A DNA stretch of 64,000 bases from Oscillospiraceae bacterium (GCA_900752435.1 CAADVD010000022.1:8391-72390), one strand, 5' to 3'. Shown: positions 39,946 to 49,235, numbered from the stretch's first letter. The notes: generated by a model not told the origin, from the sequence alone. Program-made: numbers and translations.

Positions 39946-40668
39946 TTATAGTACTTTGGACAGGAATTCTTTTAAACGCGGATTTTGCGGATTGCGGAAG
40001 AATTCTTCCGGCGTGTTTTGTTCCTGAATGTAGCCGCCGTCCATGAACAGCACGCGTGTGGCTACTTCGCGGGCAAAGCCCATTTCATGGGTTACCACCA
40101 CCATGGTCATGCCGTCTTCGGCCAGCTCTTTCATCAGCTCCAGCACTTCGCCGACCATTTCGGGATCCAGTGCAGAAGTGGGCTCGTCGAACAGCATGAC
40201 GTCTGGATTCATGGCCAGTGCGCGGACAATGGCGATGCGCTGTTTCTGACCGCCGGAGAGCATGGCCGGATAGGTGTTTGCTTTATCCTCCAGCCCGATG
40301 CGGCGCAGCAGGCGCATGGCGTTGGCTTCGGCTTCTTCCTTGGTTTGGAGCTTGAGCTTGACCGGCGCTAAGGTGATGTTTTTGAGAATGGTGAGATGGG
40401 GGAACAGGTTAAAGTGCTGAAACACCATGCCCATCTTTTGACGGGTTTTGTCGATGTCGCAGTGCTTGTCCGTGATGTTCTGTCCCTCAAACCAGATTTC
40501 GCCGCCGGTGGGTACCTCCAGCAGATTCAGACAGCGAAGAAAGGTGCTTTTGCCCGAACCGGAGGGGCCGATGATGACGACTTTTTCTCCTTTTTGAATG
40601 GTTTCGTTGATGTTTTTTAAAACAGCGTTATCCCCGAAGGATTTTTGCAGATTTTTAACCTCGATCAC
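39946..40668 (-). CDS. Amino-acid ABC transporter ATP-binding protein
   Basis: A 240-residue ATPase of the polar amino-acid uptake class. It has Walker A GPSGSGKST, Q-loop VFQHFNLFPHLT, signature LSGGQKQR, Walker B VMLFDEPTSALDPE and the H-loop VTHEMGFA. It starts at GTG 40668 (MIEVKNLQKSFG), overlapping the permease stop by 14 bases. It energises uptake with the permease and lipoprotein encoded upstream. GlnQ/ArtP/TcyC-like sequences are very similar, so substrate is open. Confidence 0.95.
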   Translation of the reverse strand: MIEVKNLQKSFGDNAVLKNINETIQKGEKVVIIGPSGSGKSTFLRCLNLLEVPTGGEIWFEGQNITDKHCDIDKTRQKMGMVFQHFNLFPHLTILKNITLAPVKLKLQTKEEAEANAMRLLRRIGLEDKANTYPAMLSGGQKQRIAIVRALAMNPDVMLFDEPTSALDPEMVGEVLELMKELAEDGMTMVVVTHEMGFAREVATRVLFMDGGYIQEQNTPEEFFRNPQNPRLKEFLSKVL

Positions 40669-41356
40669 TGACAGCCAACTTCCTTTCCATTTTCTTGAAC
40701 AATGCAGACAAACCGGCAACTAGAATGAAATAAACCACCGCGACGGAAATGAGCGGGAAAAAGGCGTTGTAGGTGATGCCAATGACGCGGTCGCTGGCAC
40801 GGGTGAGGTCGGTCACTGGAATGTAGCCGACAACGGAGGTTTCTTTGAGCACGGAGATGAATTCGTTGCCAAGGGAGGGCAAGCAGTTTTTGACGGCCTG
40901 TGGCAAAATGACGTGGAGCATGGTGGATACCCGGCTTAAGCCAAGCGAACGTCCGGCTTCCATTTGGCCGCTGTCCACGGCCATGATGCCGCCGCGGATG
41001 ATTTCCGATACATAGGCGCCGGAGTTGAGTCCAAAAGCTAGAATGGCAATCATGACGGCATATTCCTTGAGCGAGGCCAAAACAATGTAATACATAATCA
41101 TGACCTGCAAAACCACCGGTGTGCCGCGGATGATGGCGACGTAAATCGACAGAATGCGGTCAAGAATTTTGAGCTTTCCAGTCTGCATGTGCTGTACACG
41201 GCAGAGCGCAACAACGGTGCCGATGAGCACACCTAGAATCGTGGCGCAAACCGCAATGAGAATGGTATTGCCGAAGCCTTCCAAAAACAATTTGTAGCGG
41301 TTCTGCGTTACAAATGTTTGTATGATTTTGTCTCCAATGTTCGATAGAAATTCCAA
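40655..41356 (-). CDS. Amino-acid ABC transporter permease
   Basis: A 233-residue HisM-type permease with about five TM helices. The EAA-loop with DSGQMEAGRSLGLSRVSTMLHVILPQAVKN contacts the ATPase. It starts at TTG 41356 after GGAGGAATTGG. It is the middle gene of the solute-binding protein, permease and ATPase operon. The family transports polar amino acids such as glutamine, arginine or cystine. Confidence 0.94.
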   Translation of the reverse strand: MEFLSNIGDKIIQTFVTQNRYKLFLEGFGNTILIAVCATILGVLIGTVVALCRVQHMQTGKLKILDRILSIYVAIIRGTPVVLQVMIMYYIVLASLKEYAVMIAILAFGLNSGAYVSEIIRGGIMAVDSGQMEAGRSLGLSRVSTMLHVILPQAVKNCLPSLGNEFISVLKETSVVGYIPVTDLTRASDRVIGITYNAFFPLISVAVVYFILVAGLSALFKKMERKLAVSDRG

Positions 41357-41475
41357 AGTCCAATTCCTCCCAATTCTATTTTTGTGCTGTAACGAACAAT
41401 ACAGCAGGATAATAGAAGCTACCCTGCTGTATCATGTATTTTATTATAAACGAATGATAAAGAAATTGCAACCGA

Positions 41476-42303
41476 TTATTCTTCGATTTTGGAAGCGCCG
41501 GTGTGGTTGAGCAGGTATTCATCGATTTTTCCGCTCTCTTTGAGTTCAGCGATGACTTCGTTGACGATTTCCAGCGTTTCGGTGTCGCCTTTTTTCACCG
41601 CTACGGCGTATTCTTCCAGTGTGTTGGAGCCGTCGGCATAGACAAGTTCAAAGCATTTTAAGTCGGAGTTGGTGGCGACAATGTTTTCCGCCGGAAGCTT
41701 GTCGATGATCACAGCGTCAACGGTGCCGGTCTGCAAGTCCATGGAAGCCAGCAGGGCAGATTTGTATGGAACGGATTCTGCGCCAGAGCCTTCCAGCACG
41801 CCGGTGACGTGATTGCCGTCGTCGTCTTCCGTGCCGTTGATTTCATCGTCCAGAATCAGGTTGCCCGTGGTGCCGTTTTGGACGCCTACTTTTTTACCGG
41901 CCAAATCTTCGAGGGTGGTTACACTGTCGTCGTCGGCTTTTACAATGACATACTGCACGCTGGTTGCGTAGGTGTCGGAAAAGTCCATTTCTTTTTTGCG
42001 TTCATCGGTGACGGTAATACCGGCCAGCGCCGCATCTACATTGCCGGAAGAAACCGATGCTAATGCACTGGTAAATTCCACGTCGTTGACTTTCAGCTCT
42101 TTGCCCATTTTGTCCGCAATGGCCTGCGCGATGTCGATGTCCACGCCAACTACTTTGCCGTCGTCGCCGATGTATTCAAAAGGCGGGAATGCCGCATTAG
42201 TGGAAATGGTAAAGGTATCGCTTTCCTTGTTGCCGCATCCGGAAAAGGCCGCCAGTGCCATGACGGACGCCAAAAATGCCGCGCATACTCGTTTCAATTT
42301 CAT
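41476..42303 (-). CDS. Amino-acid ABC transporter substrate-binding lipoprotein
   Basis: A 275-residue extracellular binding protein (SBP family 3). The lipoprotein signal MKLKRVCAAFLASVMALAAFSGC has its lipidation Cys at residue 23. The mature part has TISTNAAFPPFEYIGDDG, GVDIDIAQAIADKMGKEL and DAALAGITVTDERKKEMDFS. It captures a polar amino acid for the permease and ATPase encoded next. ATG 42303 starts the operon; the gap to the permease gene is 119 bases. Confidence 0.95.
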   Translation of the reverse strand: MKLKRVCAAFLASVMALAAFSGCGNKESDTFTISTNAAFPPFEYIGDDGKVVGVDIDIAQAIADKMGKELKVNDVEFTSALASVSSGNVDAALAGITVTDERKKEMDFSDTYATSVQYVIVKADDDSVTTLEDLAGKKVGVQNGTTGNLILDDEINGTEDDDGNHVTGVLEGSGAESVPYKSALLASMDLQTGTVDAVIIDKLPAENIVATNSDLKCFELVYADGSNTLEEYAVAVKKGDTETLEIVNEVIAELKESGKIDEYLLNHTGASKIEE

Positions 42304-42433
42304 GTTTTTATTCCTCCGTATTCCATTGTTTGTTTACAATTTGTTTATTGTTAATTTACCACAGTTTTGCATGGAATGCAAGTGTTCCGGTGAAATCTCG
42401 CAAAATTCACAGACAGCGAAACGGCAAAACGCT

Positions 42434-43297
42434 TCAATTTATCAGTTTTTCTATTTCCTTTGGAAGATTGATGCAAAAGGTCATGGCTTGGTGTGTGGTT
42501 GGATGGGTAAACGTGAGGCGGTTGCAGCAAAGCGCTTGGTGCGGCAAATCGCGTGTACTGCCGCCGTAGAGGTCGTCACCGGCCAGCGGATAGCCGAGAT
42601 GGGAAAAGTGTACGCGGATTTGGTGGGTGCGGCCGGTCAGCAAATGCACGCGCACGAGGGTGTAGCCGTTGGCGCGGCGTTCAACGGTGTATTCGGTGAT
42701 GCTGGGCTGGCCGTCGGGGGAGACGCGGCGCTTGATGATGGTGTCGGATTCGCGTGCGATGGGCGCGTTGATGGTGCCGCTGTCGTTGGGGAGCAGGCCG
42801 CAGAGGACGGCGGTATACTGCTTATCCACGGACTGTGCCAGCAGTTTGGCGCTCAGTGCGTGCTTGGCAACCAGACACAGGCCGGTGGTGTTTGCATCCA
42901 AACGGTTGACGGGACGGAACAGGAGGTCTTGGCCTTGGGTTTGCATGTGGTAGGTGAAGAAGTTGCCGAGGGTGTCCTCGTAATGCGCAATGGAGGGGTG
43001 AACGGGCATACCGTGCGGTTTGTTGAACAGAATGAGGTCGTCGTCTTCGTAGACAATGGGTACGTTCAGCGCGCCGTTGGGAAGCAGACGGGAAGTCTCG
43101 TCCAGAATGACGGTTAGGGTATCGCCTGTATGCAGGATGTCCACCATGCGTACATGCGTACCGTTTAAGCGGATGTGCTCCGGTTCGCGTTTTAAGCGCG
43201 ACACAATGCGCCGCGAAAAGCCGTGGGTGCGCATGAGATAATCTTCTACGCGAACGCCGTCATAGGCTTCCTCAATAAAGTAGTCCAATTGCCGCAT
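42434..43297 (-). CDS. RluA-family pseudouridine synthase
   Basis: A 287-residue RNA-modifying enzyme with an S4-like N-terminus (RVEDYLMRTHGFSRRIVSRLKR). The catalytic domain has the HGMPVHPSIAHYEDTL segment and NRLDANTTGLCLVAK, where the Asp is the nucleophile. The end has LLTGRTHQIRVHFSHLGYPLAGDDLYG. It isomerises uridine in rRNA or tRNA; which site cannot be told from sequence. ATG 43297 follows AAAGGAG. Confidence 0.93.
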   Translation of the reverse strand: MRQLDYFIEEAYDGVRVEDYLMRTHGFSRRIVSRLKREPEHIRLNGTHVRMVDILHTGDTLTVILDETSRLLPNGALNVPIVYEDDDLILFNKPHGMPVHPSIAHYEDTLGNFFTYHMQTQGQDLLFRPVNRLDANTTGLCLVAKHALSAKLLAQSVDKQYTAVLCGLLPNDSGTINAPIARESDTIIKRRVSPDGQPSITEYTVERRANGYTLVRVHLLTGRTHQIRVHFSHLGYPLAGDDLYGGSTRDLPHQALCCNRLTFTHPTTHQAMTFCINLPKEIEKLIN

Positions 43298-43320
43298 AAG
43301 CGCTCCTTTCCAATGAGCAG

Positions 43321-43357
43321 AAAAAAGAGGCTGTGCTCTCCCAAGGAGAGACAGCCT
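43321..43357 (-). terminator. Terminator of ilvE
   Basis: Minus strand GAGGCTGTCTCTCC TTG GGAGAGCACAGCCTC (one mismatch) followed by TTTTTT, 17 bases past the ilvE stop. Confidence 0.9.
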
Positions 43358-43373
43358 CCGTTCATTTTGATTC

Positions 43374-44441
43374 TTATTTTACGTCGTAAGACCAGCCAAA
43401 CGGATCGTCCAACTTGCCCCACTGAATGCCGGTTAAGGTGTCGTACAGCTTCTGAGAAAGCGCGCCGATTTCGCCGTTGTTGATCGGCATCACCAGACCG
43501 TCGTATTTCAGTTCGCCAATTGGGGAGATGACCGCCGCCGTACCAGTGCCGAAAGCTTCTTTGAGTGTGCCGTTTTTGTAAGCATCCACCAGTTCCTGAA
43601 TATCAAGCGCACGTTCGCTGACTTTCAAGCCCCATGATTTCAAAATTTCGATGGAGGATTTGCGCGTGATACCGGACAGAATGCTGCCGTCCAGCTCCGG
43701 TGTTACCACTTCATCGCCAATGACAAAGAACACGTTCATTGCGCCGACTTCTTCGACGTATTTGCGGTGTACGCCGTCCAGCCACAGAACCTGAGAATAG
43801 CCTTCTTCTGCCGCAACGTCCTGTGCTTTCATGGAAGCCGCATAGTTGCCGCCGGTTTTGGCAAAACCGGTACCGCCGGTGACTGCGCGGACGTATTTGG
43901 TTTCCACATAAATCTTCACCGGATTCAGGCCGCCTGCATAGTAAGCGCCGGACGGGGACATGATGATGAAGAATTTATATTTGGTGGAGGTGTGTGCGCC
44001 CAGAGAATCTTCCGTACCGATGATGAACGGACGGATGTAGAGGGAAGTGCCTTCGGTGTGCGGAACCCAGTCCGCATCGATTTTTACCAGTTCGTTGAGT
44101 GCGTGCAGGGCGAATTCCTCGTCATACTGCGGAATGCACAGACGGTCGCAGGAAATGTTCATGCGCTTGAAGTTTTCTTCCGGACGGAACAGTTTAATTT
44201 TGCCGTCTGCGGTGCGGTAAGCCTTTAAGCCCTCGAATACTTCCTGGCTGTAATGCAGACACATGGAAGCCGGATACATCGGGAAAGTGCCGTAAGGCAC
44301 GATTCTGGCGTCATGCCAGCCGTTTTCGCGGTCGTAATCCATCACAAACATGTGATCCGTAAAGATATGGCCGAAGCCAAGCTTACTTTCGTCAGCCGGT
44401 TTTTCTTTTGGCGTTTTTGTCAATTCAATTTTTAAGTCCAT
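43374..44441 (-). CDS. ilvE: Branched-chain amino acid aminotransferase
   Basis: A 355-residue class IV PLP enzyme. It has YGTFPMYPASMCLHYSQEVFEGLKAYR, RPFIIGTEDSLG, the lysine region TGGTGFAKTGGNYAASMKAQ, EEVGAMNVFFV and GTGTAAVISPIG. It makes Val, Ile and Leu from their keto acids or the reverse. I chose ATG 44441 (MDLKIELT); a GTG at 44450 is in frame. It is monocistronic with a strong terminator. Confidence 0.96.
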   Translation of the reverse strand: MDLKIELTKTPKEKPADESKLGFGHIFTDHMFVMDYDRENGWHDARIVPYGTFPMYPASMCLHYSQEVFEGLKAYRTADGKIKLFRPEENFKRMNISCDRLCIPQYDEEFALHALNELVKIDADWVPHTEGTSLYIRPFIIGTEDSLGAHTSTKYKFFIIMSPSGAYYAGGLNPVKIYVETKYVRAVTGGTGFAKTGGNYAASMKAQDVAAEEGYSQVLWLDGVHRKYVEEVGAMNVFFVIGDEVVTPELDGSILSGITRKSSIEILKSWGLKVSERALDIQELVDAYKNGTLKEAFGTGTAAVISPIGELKYDGLVMPINNGEIGALSQKLYDTLTGIQWGKLDDPFGWSYDVK

Positions 44442-44550
44442 CAATAACACCCATTCTTATTAATTTTGATTAATTTTATTATAGCAAGAACGCTTTCTTT
44501 TGACAATAAAAAAGCAAACAAAATCCCAGAAAAATTTCAGTCGTTTCTTG

Positions 44551-45627
44551 TCAGCCGGTGAAATGCGTTTCAACGGTTCGCTTGAATGCGTCAAATGCGC
44601 TGGGCAGAGGATAGTCCTTTTGCAGTTGTGCGCGGCTGACCCAGACCCAGTCTTTGACAGGGGCGGTTTGCTCGACCTGCACGAGAAAGCCGGTCATATT
44701 CCATTCGATGTGGGAGAAGATGTGTTTGGCTTTGCCAAGGCGTTCGATTTTTTGCGCGGTGAGGCGCCAGCTTTGGAGTGCGGCGGGGACATTGGCTTTG
44801 GAGATGGTTTCATCCAGATTGGGGAATTCCCACAGCGACGCGAGCAGACCGGTATCTGCGCGTTTGTGCAGGGCAAAGTGGTCGCCGCATTGCAGGACAA
44901 AGACGGTTTTCTTTTGCACTTTGCGCGCCTTTTTTTCGTCCTTAACGGGGAGCGATTCAGCCGTTCCGTTCGCGTAGCCTTGGCAGAGGGGCTGGAGCGG
45001 ACAGGTCAGGCATTTGGGCGCGCCGTTTGGGATGCAGACCAGTGCGCCCAGTTCCATCAGCGCTTGGTTGAAGTCGCCTACGGCGCTTTTGGCTGGTTCG
45101 GTTTGAAGAAGTGCTGTCAGCGCTTCCTCAAATTGTTTTTTGGTTTGCGGGCGGCTGACGTTTTCCGTGCTGTTCAGTACACGGGACAGCACGCGCAGGA
45201 CATTGCCGTCCACCGCTGGAACCGGAATGGAAAAGGCGATGGAGGCAATCGCGCCGGCGGTGTAACGGCCGATGCCGGGGAGGGCTTGAAGCTGTTCGTA
45301 GTCGGCAGGGAGTTCGCCGCCATAATTGCGCACGAGGATTTGCGCGGACTTTTGGAGGTTGCGCGCACGGTTGTAGTAGCCCAGCCCTTCCCAAAGCTTT
45401 AGGAGCTGTTGTTCCGGTGCATCGGCGAGTGTGGAAATGCTGGGAAGCGCATCTAAAAAGCGGTGGTAATAGCCGATGGCCGCGTCGATGCGCGTTTGCT
45501 GGCACATGATTTCGGAAATCCATGTGTGATAGGGAACGATGGGGTCGCGCCATGGGAGCGGACGGGAATTTTGGTGATACCAGTTTAGAAGCGGTGTGGG
45601 GATGGTGGAGAGGATGTTGGATTGCAT
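44551..45627 (-). CDS. mutY: A/G-specific adenine glycosylase MutY
   Basis: A 358-residue base-excision repair enzyme that removes adenine opposite 8-oxoguanine. It has the catalytic Glu region EIMCQQTRIDAAIGYYHRFL, the HhH motif LPGIGRYTAGAI, and the catalytic Asp in VDGNVLRV. The 4Fe-4S cluster cysteines are spaced C-x6-C-x2-C-x5-C (CIPNGAPKCLTCPLQPLC). A C-terminal NUDIX-like domain recognises 8-oxoG. ATG 45627 follows GAGGAA. A TTGACT/TATGCT pair with 17-base spacing upstream may be its own promoter. Confidence 0.96.
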   Translation of the reverse strand: MQSNILSTIPTPLLNWYHQNSRPLPWRDPIVPYHTWISEIMCQQTRIDAAIGYYHRFLDALPSISTLADAPEQQLLKLWEGLGYYNRARNLQKSAQILVRNYGGELPADYEQLQALPGIGRYTAGAIASIAFSIPVPAVDGNVLRVLSRVLNSTENVSRPQTKKQFEEALTALLQTEPAKSAVGDFNQALMELGALVCIPNGAPKCLTCPLQPLCQGYANGTAESLPVKDEKKARKVQKKTVFVLQCGDHFALHKRADTGLLASLWEFPNLDETISKANVPAALQSWRLTAQKIERLGKAKHIFSHIEWNMTGFLVQVEQTAPVKDWVWVSRAQLQKDYPLPSAFDAFKRTVETHFTG

Positions 45628-45694
45628 GGGAAATTCCTCCGTGAACGAGAAAAGTTTTTCTATTAGTATAGCATATCTGCTTTTGGAAATATAG

Positions 45695-46144
45695 TCAACT
45701 TGATTGCTTTGGATTGGATACCTGATATACCATAGGCGTATAGCGAATCCCATCGGTCAATTGTTCCGTGTCCGTATTGGTGAATCCCAGCCGATGATAT
45801 ACCCCCACCGCATAGGGCGAAGCGTGAACGGTAATTTCGTTGGCTGTACCATGCTCTAAAACCGTTTCAAACAGCTTCTTTCCAATGCCTTGGCGGTGAT
45901 ACTGTCCATCAACAAAAAATAGAGTGATGTGCTTGCCCTCGCTTCGGGTAGCAATCATGCCGACGAGTTTGTCTTGTTCCCATGCACCGAAAACCATGAG
46001 ATGGTGCGTGCCGTTTTGCAGAAAATCCACAAAGGAGCGGATGCCTTCCGCTCCATAATCCGGTGCCACATACTCCATGAATACGCGACGGGCAAGCTGA
46101 AGCGCTTCTGCCTTTTGTGCCGAATGCAGTTGTTGAATGTGCAT
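45695..46144 (-). CDS. GNAT-family N-acetyltransferase
   Basis: A 149-residue acetyltransferase. It has VGMIATRSEGKHITLFFVDGQYHRQGIGKKLFETVL, where QYHRQGIGKKL is the acetyl-CoA pyrophosphate loop (Q/RxxGxG/A). It ends VGVYHRLGFTNTDTE, typical of the GNAT fold. ATG 46144 follows GGAGG, 13 bases after the aminotransferase stop, so it is the second gene of the T-box-controlled operon. The substrate (an amine or amino acid) is unknown. Confidence 0.9.
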   Translation of the reverse strand: MHIQQLHSAQKAEALQLARRVFMEYVAPDYGAEGIRSFVDFLQNGTHHLMVFGAWEQDKLVGMIATRSEGKHITLFFVDGQYHRQGIGKKLFETVLEHGTANEITVHASPYAVGVYHRLGFTNTDTEQLTDGIRYTPMVYQVSNPKQSS

Positions 46145-46157
46145 GATGCTGACCTCC

Positions 46158-47345
46158 TTATACAGTACGGCGCAGTTCGCTTAGCGCTTCTGCCAACCGC
46201 TGGATGCCAGATTCGATTTCTTTGTTGTCGGAATTGGTGTAGTTCAGCCGCAGGGTGTTTACGGAATCCGCATCAACATAAAATGGATTTCCCGGCACAA
46301 ACGCCACATTCCGCGCGGACGCCCGCTCAAATAAGTCCATGGCCGAGATGCCCTCCGGCAGAGTCATCCACAAAAACATGCCGCCCTCCGGTTCGGTGAT
46401 TTGCACGTCAGCAGGGAAGTATCGGCGCAGGTTTTCCACCATACAGTCGCGCTGCTGCTTGTATGCCTGTGTGATGCGGCGGATGTGCGCGTCCAAATCG
46501 TTGTCCTGCAAATATTGGAATAGCACGCGCTGGGAAAAATAGTTGGTGTGCAGGTCGGCGGCCTGTTTGACTGTGACGAGCTTTTCCATGATGGCAGGAC
46601 AAGCGCAAATCCAGCCGAGCCGCATGGCTGGTGCGAAAATCTTGGAGAATGAACCCAGCAGAATGCACGGATCGCCGAGAAAGGTTTTCATATTGGGCTG
46701 GTCTTTCCCCAGAAAGCGCAGTTCGCCGTAAGGATTGTCCTCAATTAGAATGGTGTTGTGTGATTGAAGTGTGTTTGCCAGTTGACGGCGGTTTTCGGCG
46801 GTGTAGGTTAGGCCGGTCGGATTTTGAAAGTTCGGAACGGTATAGAACAATTTGGCTTTGCACCGATTGAGTGTCTGCGCCAATTCTTCCGTGTCTATGC
46901 CGTCCTCGCGCAGAGAAACTGGTACAAACTGCGGTTCAAATACGGAAAATGCCTGAATTGCGCCCAGATAAGCTGGCTTTTCCAGCAACACCGTATCGTT
47001 TGGATTGAGAAAAACCTTGCCGATTAAGTCCAGCGCCTGCTGAGAGCCATTGGTAATTAGAATGTCCTCCGGCGAAACGGACAAGCCGGATTTTTGTGCA
47101 TATCGATCGGCAATCCATTGGCGGAGCGGCTGGTAGCCCTCCGTGGTGCTGTATTGCAGGACAGTTTCGCCGTCCTCATGAAGAACGCGGCTGGAAGCGG
47201 CGGCAATTTCCTCCGCCGGAAAGAATTTGGGATTGGGAAGTCCGCCGGCAAAGGAAATCACCTCCGGATTGACGGTGGCCTTTAAAATTTCGCGAACAAA
47301 GGATTTGTGGACGTGGTTCATGCGGCTGGCAAATGAAAAATTCAT
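46158..47345 (-). CDS. PLP-dependent aminotransferase, class I/II (2-aminoadipate/aromatic type)
   Basis: A 395-residue fold-type I transaminase without the GntR domain. It has VISFAGGLPNPKFFPAEEI, LQYSTTEGYQPLRQWIA, TNGSQQALDL, VPNFQNPTGLTYT, and the PLP-Lys region LGSFSKIFAPAMRLGWICA. Such enzymes act on 2-aminoadipate, branched-chain or aromatic amino acids. ATG 47345 follows AGGAGGAATCG. A T-box leader upstream, whose candidate specifier is Leu, suggests expression when a charged tRNA is scarce, so a role in amino-acid biosynthesis is likely. Confidence 0.92.
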   Translation of the reverse strand: MNFSFASRMNHVHKSFVREILKATVNPEVISFAGGLPNPKFFPAEEIAAASSRVLHEDGETVLQYSTTEGYQPLRQWIADRYAQKSGLSVSPEDILITNGSQQALDLIGKVFLNPNDTVLLEKPAYLGAIQAFSVFEPQFVPVSLREDGIDTEELAQTLNRCKAKLFYTVPNFQNPTGLTYTAENRRQLANTLQSHNTILIEDNPYGELRFLGKDQPNMKTFLGDPCILLGSFSKIFAPAMRLGWICACPAIMEKLVTVKQAADLHTNYFSQRVLFQYLQDNDLDAHIRRITQAYKQQRDCMVENLRRYFPADVQITEPEGGMFLWMTLPEGISAMDLFERASARNVAFVPGNPFYVDADSVNTLRLNYTNSDNKEIESGIQRLAEALSELRRTV

Positions 47346-47387
47346 GTCGATTCCTCCTAAAAATGAAAGTGAAAACAAAAAACGAAA

Positions 47388-47700
47388 ATAAAAAACAGCC
47401 CTCCTCCCTGATAAACTTCAAGGACGAGAGCTGATAAGCTTCGTGGTACCACCTTTGTTCGTCCGCATCTCACGGTGCGGACCTTATCAAGTACGGACTT
47501 TTGTGTCGATTGGACGTCGACGGTCGATACTCTAACGCGGTAACGGGCGTACCCGTCATAGCCTAGACAGCGAGAACGCGCTGTGTTCGGTATGCGGCTC
47601 CAAGACTACTTTCCATCCTGCGCTTTGCACCTCTTCTCAGCGGCCGAGGCTCTCTGTGGCATCCTGTAGGATTTACTCTTCTTTTCATTGCCTTTGTGCA
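47388..47700 (-). promoter_or_regulatory. T-box riboswitch upstream of the aminotransferase operon
   Basis: The T-box AGGTGGTACCACGA lies at 47454-47441 on the minus strand. It is followed by the terminator AGCTCTCGTCC...GGGAGGAGGGCT and a T-run ending near 47388. Stem I lies 47560-47690. By analogy with the pheS leader, the triplet before GGAG (47604-47602) reads CTT, a Leu codon, but the register is uncertain. Expected to switch on the aminotransferase and GNAT genes when the cognate tRNA is uncharged. Confidence 0.88.
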
Positions 47701-47702
47701 TT

Positions 47703-47731
47703 ATCTTAGCACGGCCGCGGAAAAATGTCAA
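47703..47731 (-). promoter_or_regulatory. Promoter of the aminotransferase T-box transcript
   Basis: Minus strand TTGACA (47731-47726), 17 bases, TAAGAT (47708-47703). Confidence 0.85.
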
Positions 47732-47744
47732 CGGTCAAACGATG

Positions 47745-47783
47745 AAAAAACCGGCTGTGCGGATTGCTCCTCACAGCCGGTTG
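47745..47783 (-). terminator. Terminator of the NfeD-SPFH operon
   Basis: Minus strand AACCGGCTGTG/CACAGCCGGTT (11-bp perfect stem) followed by a T-run, 12 bases after the SPFH stop. Confidence 0.9.
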
Positions 47784-47794
47784 CTACGGATAAA

Positions 47795-48763
47795 CTATGC
47801 TTTTTTGTCACTTTTGATGAGCTCGGCCGCAGAAGTTGCAAGACCGGCAAAGGACTGAATGTCGCTCGGGATGATGATTTTGGTGGCCTTGCCGTCGGCG
47901 GCTTTGCCGAAGGCTTCCAAACTCTTGAGCGCAAGAACTTGTTCGTTCGGGTTGGCGGCGTTGAGCTTTTCGATGCTGTCGGCCAGAGCCTGCTGTACCA
48001 TTTCGATGGCCTGCGCTTCACCCTGTGCTTCGCGGATTTTCTGTTCTTTGACCGCTTCCGCATGGAGAATGGTGGCTTGTTTTTCCGCTTCTGCGCGGAG
48101 GATCTCGCTTTCTTTCTGGGCTTCCGCTTCCAGAATCTGAGCCTGTTTTTTACCTTCTGCCACGAGGATGGAGGATTTCTTTTCCCCTTCCGCGCGCAGC
48201 ATGGTTTCACGGCGTTCACGTTCTGCTTTCATCTGTTTTTCCATGGCGTCCTGAATTTCCGCCGGCGGAATGATGTTTTTGAGTTCGACGCGGTTGACCT
48301 TAATGCCCCAGCGGTCGGTGGACTCGTCGAGAATCGCGGTGATTTTGGTGTTGATGTAGTCGCGGGAGGTTAAGGTGTGGTCGAGCTCCAGATCACCGAT
48401 GATGTTACGCAGAGTGGTTGCGGTGAGGTTTTCAATTGCGGACATCGGGCGTTCCACGCCGTAGGTGTAGAGCTTTGCGTCGGTTACCTGATAGAACACA
48501 ACGGTGTCGATTTGCATGGTGACGTTATCCTTGGTGATAACCGGCTGCGGTTTGAAGTCCACAACAAATTCCTTTAAGGAAACCTTTTTGGCAATGCGGT
48601 CAAGGAACGGTACGAGCAGGTGCAAACCGGTCGTCCAGGTGCCGCTGTAAGTGCCCAATCGTTCAATGACGTAGACCTGCGCCTGCGGAACGATTTTGAT
48701 GTGAGCAATCAAAAAGATGACAATAAAAATGATAACAATGGCTAAAACAATGAGTCCGGGCAT
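47795..48763 (-). CDS. SPFH/Band 7 domain membrane protein (stomatin-like, QmcA type)
   Basis: A 322-residue protein with an N-terminal TM helix (residues 3-21) and an SPFH domain (QVYVIERLGTYSGTWTTGLHLLVPFLDRI, VDFKPQPVITKDNV, AIENLTATTLRNIIGDLELD). A long Ala/Glu/Lys coiled coil follows (about 190-260), ending near NPNEQVLALKSLEAFGKAADGKAT. Such proteins scaffold membrane microdomains. ATG 48763 follows AAAGGAGG. It is 28 bases downstream of an NfeD gene, the normal partner. Confidence 0.95.
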   Translation of the reverse strand: MPGLIVLAIVIIFIVIFLIAHIKIVPQAQVYVIERLGTYSGTWTTGLHLLVPFLDRIAKKVSLKEFVVDFKPQPVITKDNVTMQIDTVVFYQVTDAKLYTYGVERPMSAIENLTATTLRNIIGDLELDHTLTSRDYINTKITAILDESTDRWGIKVNRVELKNIIPPAEIQDAMEKQMKAERERRETMLRAEGEKKSSILVAEGKKQAQILEAEAQKESEILRAEAEKQATILHAEAVKEQKIREAQGEAQAIEMVQQALADSIEKLNAANPNEQVLALKSLEAFGKAADGKATKIIIPSDIQSFAGLATSAAELIKSDKKA

Positions 48764-48791
48764 AAAAATGTCCTCCTTTAGAAAAGTGGTG

Positions 48792-49235
48792 TTACGCGGT
48801 CGGTTCGTCCAGCGGTTTGACAAACGCTGTCACGCCCTGAATGCGTACAATGATGATTTTGGTGTTTTCCGGGATGATGCTGCCGGTTTCGCTTCGCGCC
48901 GCCCAGCTTAAGCCATCCGCTTTGATGCGGCCGGTGTTGCGGATGTTGTCGATGGCTTCAAGGACGATGCCTTCCTTTTGAATGAATGCATCGGCATTGG
49001 TGGCTTCGTGTTTCTTCAGAATGAACTTCCGAAGAATGGGACGCGTGAAAATCAACAGCAGCACCGAAACTACAACAAAAGCCGTCAGCTGAATCAAAAT
49101 GGAGTCCGTAAACAGGGAAACGATCAGGGAAACCAAGCTCCCCGCCGCAAACCAGATGGACACCAGCTGTGCCGAGACGGATTCGGCGATGACGAAGATG
49201 ATAAACAGCGCTCCCCAGATGATGATTTCATACAT
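48792..49235 (-). CDS. NfeD family protein
   Basis: A 147-residue membrane protein with three TM segments in residues 3-70 and a C-terminal OB-fold domain (IVLEAIDNIRNTGRIKADGLSWAARSE, ...TKIIIVRIQGVTAFVKP). It binds SPFH proteins. ATG 49235 follows GGAG. It forms an operon with the SPFH gene. Confidence 0.93.
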   Translation of the reverse strand: MYEIIIWGALFIIFVIAESVSAQLVSIWFAAGSLVSLIVSLFTDSILIQLTAFVVVSVLLLIFTRPILRKFILKKHEATNADAFIQKEGIVLEAIDNIRNTGRIKADGLSWAARSETGSIIPENTKIIIVRIQGVTAFVKPLDEPTA

